A program made the position numbers and the translations under genes. A DNA stretch of 30,347 nt from Clostridiaceae bacterium. GTDB lineage: Bacteria; Bacillota; Clostridia; Lachnospirales; Lachnospiraceae. Where the stretch lies: contig JAGZXV010000043.1 of the NCBI GenBank assembly GCA_018378255.1, positions 1-30,347 of the forward strand, read 5' to 3'. The notes under the pieces are model-generated. The model did no database searches. It was not told the DNA's origin and saw nothing but the letters and a program-made list of their open reading frames with translations. How positions within the stretch are numbered: position 1 is the first letter of the stretch; each line of letters opens with the position of its first letter. Shown piece by piece: positions 24,939 to 30,347 of this stretch.

Positions 24939-24966
24939 ATTATAACACAAAGATAAAGTTTCTCAA
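24939..24966 (-). promoter_or_regulatory. Promoter of the MtmB-like operon
   Basis: On the minus strand TTGAGA (24961-24966), 16-nt spacer, TATAAT (24939-24944), the best-matching promoter in this region. Predicted start near 24932, giving a leader of about 230 nt with the two hairpins described separately. Confidence 0.65.
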
Positions 24967-24997
24967 GAAGGAAAACATTAATTAGTTATATTTTATT

Positions 24998-25084
24998 TTA
25001 AGCATTGTATATTAGTTCTTCTAATAATTTATCTCTATTACGGTCTCCGGCCTTTTCCGCCATCCTGCCGTCTTTCTCCCGCAT
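24998..25084 (-). CDS. Possible 28-residue peptide coupled to the ADP-ribosylglycohydrolase gene
   Basis: An ATG overlaps the upstream stop as TGATG, and 28 codons follow to TAA at 24998. The peptide is charged (begins MREKDGRMAEK, ends LLEELIYNA). It has no good ribosome-binding site of its own and no family I recognise. The overlap would permit coupled translation, but it could equally be chance or the end of a lost gene. Confidence 0.25.
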   Translation of the reverse strand: MREKDGRMAEKAGDRNRDKLLEELIYNA

Positions 25085-26109
25085 CACGCTTCTGCTACGG
25101 TCCATTCTTTTGCCAGTTCCATCAACTGAGGCACATAAACGGACAGATCGATCTCATTTACCTTATTAATGGTCTGAACCCAGTCCGCAGGTACAGTTTC
25201 TATTCCTGAATAAGCTCCGGCCATAGCTCCGGCCATGGCTGCATTGGTATCGCAGTCACCGCCGAAATTCACGCAGTATTCGTTAACCAGCTTCACATCT
25301 CCTTTGCCGAGAACGAAAAGGGCTATGGCAACCGGTATGGAATCCGCTGCCAGATCCATTCCTGCATAAATGTCATAGAGATCCTTTAATGCCTGTTTTG
25401 GATTCTCCGCGCTCTTAACAATACTGCACGCATGGGCGATTCTCTTTGAAATAGACGGGGCACAGATTTTATTGCCGTAAGCCGCTCCCAGATCCGCAGC
25501 TTTCTGTGTCTCTTCCACAATCTTATCCAGATCCGTCTCTCCCATCAGGCACACCGCCACCCCTCTGGCAATGGCGGCAGCTGAAGACACGCAGACATCC
25601 GTATTGTGGGTTGGCATACAGGTCATGTACACGTCTTTTACCAGATCTTCACAGCTGGACTTTCTGAGGCCGTGGATGATTCCCACAGGGCTGATCCTCA
25701 TGGCAGAACCGTTGGTATTGCCATTTATGCCTGAGGTGCGGATATCGGCGCCTGCCCGGATGGCTTTTAATGCACGCTCTGTGCTGGGGCCTAATGGGCT
25801 GGCGTATTTTCCTTTAACCCGGTCCGCCCATTTGATGATTTCTTCTACCACATCATGGGGAACCACTTTTTTGTGTCGGATAAAGGAATGCAGCAGTGCA
25901 AGAGCCTGTTCCGTGTCGTCGGTGTACTCTCCGGCCTTTAATCCGTCGTGGAAAATGTGTCCCGGCGCCGGAGGATAAAAAGTGTCAATCCACCCCCAGG
26001 TATCCTCTACCTGCTTCTGCGGATAAGTGGAAGACGGCACTCCCAAAGCGTCCCCTGAAGCCATACCGTAAAGGGAGCCTAAAACCCTGTTTTCTAACGT
26101 AATACTCAT
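25084..26109 (-). CDS. ADP-ribosylglycohydrolase-family protein
   Basis: 341 residues. Family motifs: LYGMASGDALGVPSS, AGEYTDDTEQALALL with the metal-binding TDD, NGNTNGSAMRISPVG, and C-terminal VNFGGDCDTNAAMAGAMAGA with the second metal-binding D-x-D. Members hydrolyse N- or O-glycosidic bonds of ADP-ribose-like groups. In metabolic clusters they often act on small ribosides, so a nucleoside-like substrate is plausible. Divergent from the GntR gene with 87 nt between starts. Start has AGGAGG upstream. Confidence 0.9.
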   Translation of the reverse strand: MSITLENRVLGSLYGMASGDALGVPSSTYPQKQVEDTWGWIDTFYPPAPGHIFHDGLKAGEYTDDTEQALALLHSFIRHKKVVPHDVVEEIIKWADRVKGKYASPLGPSTERALKAIRAGADIRTSGINGNTNGSAMRISPVGIIHGLRKSSCEDLVKDVYMTCMPTHNTDVCVSSAAAIARGVAVCLMGETDLDKIVEETQKAADLGAAYGNKICAPSISKRIAHACSIVKSAENPKQALKDLYDIYAGMDLAADSIPVAIALFVLGKGDVKLVNEYCVNFGGDCDTNAAMAGAMAGAYSGIETVPADWVQTINKVNEIDLSVYVPQLMELAKEWTVAEA

Positions 26110-26130
26110 GTTCTCTACCTCCTGTAATCA

Positions 26131-26159
26131 TTGACTTTTATTTATTTTTCTCTTATAAT
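26131..26159 (+). promoter_or_regulatory. Promoter of the gntR gene
   Basis: TTGACT (26131-26136), 17-nt spacer, TATAAT (26154-26159): near-consensus sigma-A promoter, start predicted near 26166. Confidence 0.75.
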
Positions 26160-26175
26160 CAATTAATTAAGATTA
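26156..26175. promoter_or_regulatory. Candidate GntR operator
   Basis: Dyad TAATC-N10-GATTA that overlaps the -10 box and the predicted start of gntR. It lies in the shared divergent region, so one bound dimer could control both the regulator and the ADP-ribosylglycohydrolase gene. Confidence 0.4.
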
Positions 26176-26196
26176 AAAGAAAAGTGCGGTGAATAT

Positions 26197-26982
26197 ATGC
26201 ATTCCATTGATAAAAACTCTCCTATCCCTGCCTATTATCAGGTATATAATGATCTGAAAAAACGTATCTCCATCCATGAATGGGCTGTTGGACAGCCGAT
26301 TCCGTCCGAAGCAAAGCTGAACGACGAATATAAGGTCAGCCGCATCACCATCCGGCAGGCTTTAAAAGAGCTGGAGCGGGACGGTTTCATCAAACGCCAG
26401 CAGGGAAAACCGGCTGTTGTCAATGAGATACGCACTCCATTTGTCCATAATCTCAGCTATAATCTGGTGTCCAGCGAACGTTTTAACGCCGGAGGCCTGC
26501 AGTCCTATAACATTACGGCCGAGAAAGTTGAACAGTATGTGATCGAAGAGGCCTCGGCTGAAATCTGCGGCCCCCTTCAGATACCTGTGGGTTCTCCTGT
26601 TTTCTATTTTTCAAGGCTGTATCATTCTAACGGCAAGCCGGTTGCCCTTGGAAAATCCTGGATACCTTCTCATTTTGTCCCTGGGATTGAATCCATTGAT
26701 ATTCCCAACAACAAACTTTCCGCGACCCTGGCAAACGACTATAATCTGGTCGCTGCGGAAGTGGACGACACCATTGAAGTGACCCGCCCTACCCTGGAGG
26801 AAACCCATCTGCTGGACATCTCCCCGGATTCTCCTCTGATGCTGGTAAACGGCCTGTCCGTCCTGGCGGATCAGACGCCTCTGGAACTTTCCAGCACATT
26901 CTGGATCGGCAATGCGGTGCGATTTAAACTGACACTGAAAAATGTCGGCGGAACTTACCGCATTGATAATAAAATTTTATAA
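26197..26982 (+). CDS. GntR-family regulator with UTRA ligand domain (HutC subfamily)
   Basis: 261 residues. Residues ~1-75 are the winged helix-turn-helix (IPAYYQVYNDLKKRI, SRITIRQALKELERDGFIKR, QQGKPAVV). Residues ~80-240 are a UTRA effector domain (VGSPVFYFSRLYHSNGKPVA, SWIPSHFVPG, LEETHLLDI). HutC-type regulators usually respond to phosphosugars or amino acids. The adjacent SIS and TIM-barrel genes point to a phosphosugar, which is an inference. Confidence 0.92.
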   Translation: MHSIDKNSPIPAYYQVYNDLKKRISIHEWAVGQPIPSEAKLNDEYKVSRITIRQALKELERDGFIKRQQGKPAVVNEIRTPFVHNLSYNLVSSERFNAGGLQSYNITAEKVEQYVIEEASAEICGPLQIPVGSPVFYFSRLYHSNGKPVALGKSWIPSHFVPGIESIDIPNNKLSATLANDYNLVAAEVDDTIEVTRPTLEETHLLDISPDSPLMLVNGLSVLADQTPLELSSTFWIGNAVRFKLTLKNVGGTYRIDNKIL

Positions 26983-26987
26983 AAAGA

Positions 26988-27028
26988 CCCTGACAGCCGG
27001 CAGAATTAAGGTTTGCCGGTTGCCAGGG
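26988..27028. terminator. Bidirectional terminator between gntR and yjbQ
   Basis: CCCTGACAGCCGGCA pairs with TGCCGGTTGCCAGGG (two wobble positions) around a 11-nt loop. ATTTTATT follows on plus and TCTTTTTA on minus. The flanking genes converge on it. Confidence 0.8.
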
Positions 27029-27047
27029 CATTTTATTGCAGCTGTTC

Positions 27048-27452
27048 TTATCCTTCCATCACTTTCACATAAAACTTCCTCTTTCTCGGCCCGTCAAACT
27101 CCAGGAAAAAGATTCCCTGGGAACCTCCTAACAGAAGTTTTCCGTCCTCTACGATAAAGCACATCTCCACACCCATCAAAGAGGATTTCACATGCCCGGC
27201 AGCATCCTGAGGCGTATCATGCTGGTGTTTAAAATCCACCTTGGTAGGAATCAGACGGCAGATTTCATCCTGAAGATCCTCAAATCCTTTGGGATCCCAG
27301 AAAGAAGTCACAGTCATGGCTGCGGTGGTATGAGGATTGAACACCAGGCAGAGGCCGGATTTCACTCCGCTTTCCGAAACGGCTTCCTTTACCTGGTCGG
27401 TTATATTAATTACATCATTGTATTCAGTCTGTAAATCAAATTTTTTCAGCAT
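27048..27452 (-). CDS. yjbQ: YjbQ family protein (UPF0047)
   Basis: 134 residues, the usual length. Motifs: GLCLVFNPHTTAAMTV, HVKSSLMGVEMCFIVEDGKLLLGGSQGIFFLEFDGPR in outline, with the conserved HTT and GxxQxIxxxExDGPR patterns. Family members have been reported to have thiamine-phosphate synthase side activity, but the true role is unknown. Start has AGGAGG upstream. Third gene of a minus-strand group with a SIS protein and a TIM-barrel enzyme, perhaps a small hydrolase or isomerase of that pathway. Confidence 0.9.
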   Translation of the reverse strand: MLKKFDLQTEYNDVINITDQVKEAVSESGVKSGLCLVFNPHTTAAMTVTSFWDPKGFEDLQDEICRLIPTKVDFKHQHDTPQDAAGHVKSSLMGVEMCFIVEDGKLLLGGSQGIFFLEFDGPRKRKFYVKVMEG

Positions 27453-27464
27453 AGCGGCCTCCTG

Positions 27465-28604
27465 TTAAATTATTACGATCTCACTGTTTTTTAGTCCCGC
27501 AGCACCCTGGCAGAATTCCCATGGACCGGCACAGCCGCGGCACTGTTTTTCATCATCCATCGCCATCAGATAGGCAGCCAGCAGACAAACCGGCACAAAC
27601 TGGGTCAGCGGCATGCTGTAAGGAGTGCCCGGTTTCGGCACCCGGACATAATAGGCGTCCACTCCGAAATCTTCCTTCGTGCCGTCAGTTACGATCATCA
27701 TTTTCCGTCCCATTCCGGCAGCCGCTTTTATCATCTCTTTTGTCCGGCTAAGTCCCGGATTGGTGGTATTGGCGATCACCACAGTCCCTATCTGATCTAA
27801 ATTCTTCAGGAAGCAGTTTAAATGGAACCACTCTTCCGAATTGATATGCATGGAATACCTGCCTGTGGCTTCCAGCATCTTGGCATGGCCAAACCAGGCG
27901 GCCGCATAGTCAAATCCGGCTCCTATATAGTCAAATGCAGACAGATTCTTCCACGCCTCGGCGATCTCCAACACGGAAGCATCGATCTGAGGCATCATCT
28001 CAGCCAGAGCTTTTCCCTGATCCCTCACTTCATGGCGGTAAACAGATGCCTGATCCATCGGATATCTGCCTCTCACCTCGCCCATGCGGATGGCTAACAG
28101 TTCCAGCGCCATCAGGCAGACCATATAGGAACGGGTTCCCGGAGCGCTTTCAAACCGGGGGATTTCAAGCTGCAGAACTCTCTTCGCCTGCATGCCTACC
28201 GGAGATTCCGGCTTGCCGGTGATGGCCATGGTAAATGCCCCATATTTGTTGCACCTTTGAACCGCTTCCGACAGGCGGGCGGCTCCGCCGGAATTGCTGA
28301 CTACGATCACGAGAGGGCTGAACGCATTTCCCGTCAAAAGCTTCTCCGGAGTATACCGGCAGAGCTCTAAAGCCGGAATTAAATCCACTTTAATGCCGGT
28401 CAGAATCTCGAATATTGGTTTCATGGCCATGGACGCCGCATAGGAATCCCCACATCCCGTTAAGATGATTCTCTGGCAGGAATAAATCTCCTGAAATGAT
28501 AAAATACTTCTTGTTTTAGGCTCCAGATCCGCGTACTGCGCATCCATCAGTTCCGGCAGGCTCATGACCTGGCGCCTCATTGCATTGTCGTATGTAACGC
28601 TCAT
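27465..28604 (-). CDS. SIS-domain phosphosugar-binding protein (aminosugar isomerase/deglycase type)
   Basis: 379 residues from the ATG at 28604 with GGAGG upstream; a longer in-frame start would run into the preceding gene. Two SIS domains as in the GlmS isomerase half: ILTGCGDSYAASMAMKPIFE with VIVVSNSGGAARLSEAV, then FDYIGAGFDYAAAWFGHAKMLEATG with HINSEEWFHLNCFL. Such proteins isomerise or deglycate phosphorylated amino sugars. No catalytic N-terminal glutaminase. The start lies 1 nt after the stop of the TIM-barrel gene, so the two are coupled. Confidence 0.85.
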   Translation of the reverse strand: MSVTYDNAMRRQVMSLPELMDAQYADLEPKTRSILSFQEIYSCQRIILTGCGDSYAASMAMKPIFEILTGIKVDLIPALELCRYTPEKLLTGNAFSPLVIVVSNSGGAARLSEAVQRCNKYGAFTMAITGKPESPVGMQAKRVLQLEIPRFESAPGTRSYMVCLMALELLAIRMGEVRGRYPMDQASVYRHEVRDQGKALAEMMPQIDASVLEIAEAWKNLSAFDYIGAGFDYAAAWFGHAKMLEATGRYSMHINSEEWFHLNCFLKNLDQIGTVVIANTTNPGLSRTKEMIKAAAGMGRKMMIVTDGTKEDFGVDAYYVRVPKPGTPYSMPLTQFVPVCLLAAYLMAMDDEKQCRGCAGPWEFCQGAAGLKNSEIVII

Positions 28605-28605
28605 A

Positions 28606-29646
28606 TTATTCCTCCTGCACTGCCGTTTCACCGGCATTTGTTTTATCTGCATCCGCTTTCGCCAGGGACAGAAGATACTGTCCCAATTCATAGCTGTACC
28701 TGAGGGCAGCCGGAATCACCTCATCCGGCACCGCCTGGGTATAGCGGTGGGTTTCATAGGTAAAATCACCCTCGTAGTCAATAGCTGCAAGGGCCTTCAT
28801 AATCTCATTCCAATCCGTAGCGCCCATAAATGGCAGGATATGGTCGTCATTCTTCCCGTTATGGTCTGAAATGTGGGTGGCCTTCAGACGTTTTCCTATC
28901 AGGTTTAAGGCATCTGTCTGGCTCTGCTGCATGATGCTGGCGTGTTCCGCATCCCAGCAGATTCCCACATTATCATATGGAAGGGAATCCACCAGATCCA
29001 CCAGTTCTTCCGCAGTGGTAGTATAGCGCCGTTTTGGCGAAATGTTCAGATCCCACAGGTTTTCTATGGCAATTCCCACCCCATGTTCCGCCGCCAGCTC
29101 AATCACTGGTTTAAAATACTCCAGCGCCTTTTGTTTGGAACTCTTTACCGGCGTTGCAGAATCAAAATCTGTTCCCGCATGGATGACCAGCCATTTGATA
29201 TCCAAACGCCCGGCGGCCACGATCCCCCGGCGGATCAGCTCATCCAGGTACTCTCTGTCTTTTACGCCGGGATCACAATAGTTATAAAAATGTGAATGGC
29301 CCTGGGAAAATTCAATTCCCCATTTTTCTTTTTCCAAAATGGCCTCTTCCAGCCAATTCTCCCATCCCGTCTCCCGAAACGGGGTCTGGAACGTGGAAAA
29401 ATCGTGAAAATTCATATCCAGCACCCGGTATCCGGCCTCTGCCAGCCGGCGGATGGAATCCGCCAGATCCTGCAGGGATGCTTCGTCAAATTGTTTGCGA
29501 GGCTGTTTGCGGTAGGCCTCCACCTTGGCGATGGGCAGCATAGTAACGCCGCTGCCTTCGGCGGCGGAGGCGGAGGAGAGGGGGGAAGTGTCGCCCAGGA
29601 GGGCGCCCAGGCCTTTGCCCAGGCCTTTTTGCATGGTCCTTGCCAT
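28606..29646 (-). CDS. Chimeric ORF: ParB N-terminus joined in frame to a sugar-phosphate isomerase/epimerase TIM barrel
   Basis: 346 residues from the ATG at 29646 (AAGGAG upstream). Residues 1-66 are a normal ParB/Spo0J start: KGLGKGLGALLGD, LPIAKVEAYRKQPRKQFDE, LADSIR. From about residue 66 it becomes a xylose-isomerase-like TIM barrel: AEAGYRVLDMNFHDF, WLVIHAGTDFD, with probable metal ligands E195 (IAIENLWD), D232 and H235 (CWDAEH), H258 (THISDH) and E298 (TYETHR). The ParB part lacks most of its nuclease-fold and all of its DNA-binding domain; the barrel lacks its first strand. The barrel belongs with the downstream SIS and yjbQ genes, the ParB part with parA. Most simply an assembly or amplification chimera. 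Confidence 0.85.
   Translation of the reverse strand: MARTMQKGLGKGLGALLGDTSPLSSASAAEGSGVTMLPIAKVEAYRKQPRKQFDEASLQDLADSIRRLAEAGYRVLDMNFHDFSTFQTPFRETGWENWLEEAILEKEKWGIEFSQGHSHFYNYCDPGVKDREYLDELIRRGIVAAGRLDIKWLVIHAGTDFDSATPVKSSKQKALEYFKPVIELAAEHGVGIAIENLWDLNISPKRRYTTTAEELVDLVDSLPYDNVGICWDAEHASIMQQSQTDALNLIGKRLKATHISDHNGKNDDHILPFMGATDWNEIMKALAAIDYEGDFTYETHRYTQAVPDEVIPAALRYSYELGQYLLSLAKADADKTNAGETAVQEE
29448..29464. other. Probable chimera junction at a short inverted repeat
   Basis: GGCGGAT, 3 nt, ATCCGCC (perfect 7-bp arms) lies exactly where ParB similarity (LADSIR) ends and TIM-barrel similarity (AEAGYRVLDM) begins. Base composition becomes visibly more GC-rich to the right. Confidence 0.6.
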
Positions 29647-29687
29647 AGAAACGCTCCTTTCCATGCGGTCAAATGAACAGAGAAGGC

Positions 29688-30347
29688 TCAGGATCGGGCT
29701 TGCGCGCCGTTTATTTGCAGAAATTCATCGGCCAGCGCAAGGTAAGCCTCGCTGCCGCGGCAGCTATGATCGTAAGCGGTGATGGGCTTTCCGAAGCTGG
29801 GCGCCTCGGACAGGCGCACCGTGCGGGGAATCACCGTGGCGTACACCTTGCCGGGAAAATAGCGCTTGACCTCTTCCGCCACCTGGTTGGCCAGATTGGT
29901 GCGTCCGTCGAACATGGTCAGCAGCACGCCCTCCAGCTCAATGCGGGGATTAAGAGAGCGCTTGACAATGCGCACTGTGTTCAGCAGATCGCTCAGCCCT
30001 TCCAGGGCGTAGTATTCGCCCTGCACAGGCACCAGGATGGTGTCCGCGGCGCAAAGGCCGTTCAGCGTCAGCAGCTCCAGGGAGGGAGGGCAGTCGATGA
30101 GAATGAAATCGTACCGGGGCGACAGCTCGTCCAAAGCGTCTTTCAGCAAAAACTCCCGGCGCTCCAGGCCGATCATTTCAATGCCGGCACCCGCCAAATT
30201 TTTGGAGGAGGGCAGTACGTCGCCCCATTTGGTATGAACGACGGTTTTTTCCACGTCAGCGCCGTTGATCAGCACGTCGTATACGCCGCCGGACAGCGTC
30301 TTGTCCACCCCCATGCCGGAAGTGGAGTTGGCCTGGGGGTCGAAATC
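29688..30347 (-). CDS. parA: ParA/Soj chromosome-partitioning ATPase (5' partial)
   Basis: The frame is open to the right edge: the first visible residues, DFDPQANSTSGMG, are the post-Walker-A signature, so the start lies outside the window. 219 residues are visible. FILIDCPPSLELLTLNGLCA is the Walker B region, followed by PVQGEYYALEGLSDLLNT and TVIPRTVRLSEAPSFGKPI, all diagnostic of Soj. It polymerises or cycles on DNA with ParB to segregate origins. parB follows by 41 nt, as in an oriC-type parAB pair. Codons are strongly GC-ending (CTG, GCC, CAG, GGC), unlike the rest of the window. Confidence 0.94.
   Translation of the reverse strand, partial: DFDPQANSTSGMGVDKTLSGGVYDVLINGADVEKTVVHTKWGDVLPSSKNLAGAGIEMIGLERREFLLKDALDELSPRYDFILIDCPPSLELLTLNGLCAADTILVPVQGEYYALEGLSDLLNTVRIVKRSLNPRIELEGVLLTMFDGRTNLANQVAEEVKRYFPGKVYATVIPRTVRLSEAPSFGKPITAYDHSCRGSEAYLALADEFLQINGAQARS

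Overview
The window looks like a Firmicutes/Clostridia chromosome of the Lachnospiraceae type. Evidence: strong AGGAGG ribosome-binding sites, moderate GC, AT-rich promoters, an anaerobic (CbiK/CbiL-type) B12 pathway, TctABC transport, and Rpn-family debris. All of it is accessory metabolism. No rRNA, tRNA, CRISPR array or insertion sequence was seen.

Layout. (1) 1-10.9 kb: a long minus-strand B12 operon, cbiL-cbiH-cobS-cbiB-cbiK-cbiF-(hemC-cobA-hemD fusion)-cbiP-cbiC. At its 3' end lies a convergent PocR-like AraC regulator cut by the window edge, and at its 5' end a divergent LysR regulator. No cobalamin riboswitch is recognisable and the probable promoter leaves only a ~60-nt leader. (2) 11.8-13.2 kb: a membrane-anchored amidase and a decayed Rpn/PD-(D/E)XK gene. 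(3) 13.4-21.4 kb: a sugar-acid operon (HpcH/HpaI aldolase, altronate/galactarate-type dehydratase, TctC, a LarA-superfamily racemase/epimerase, TctB, TctA) with a divergent LysR gene. (4) 21.4-24.9 kb: a three-gene operon with an MtmB-family methylamine-type methyltransferase, an NCS2-like permease broken by a frameshift in an A7 run, and an 89-residue unknown protein. The methyltransferase carries leucine where MtmB has pyrrolysine. Its leader contains a promoter, a terminator-like hairpin and an 89-nt giant hairpin made of two palindromes. (5) 25-29.4 kb: an ADP-ribosylglycohydrolase gene divergent from a GntR/UTRA regulator, then YjbQ, a SIS-domain protein and a TIM-barrel isomerase/epimerase. 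(6) ~29.45-30.35 kb: GC-rich parA and the first ~66 codons of parB, joined in frame to the TIM-barrel gene at a short inverted repeat. This is most simply an assembly chimera.

How it fits together: region 1 makes the corrinoid ring, and region 4 encodes a protein of a family that passes methyl groups to corrinoid proteins. The most novel candidate system is the pyrrolysine-free MtmB homologue with its permease and small partner. It has lost two acidic residues that I recall near pyrrolysine in the methylamine enzyme, so its substrate is probably different. The LarA-like enzyme in region 3 keeps all four catalytic and nickel-pincer positions and probably racemises or epimerises a sugar acid upstream of the dehydratase and aldolase. 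All family assignments are from reading the translated sequence; no searches were run.
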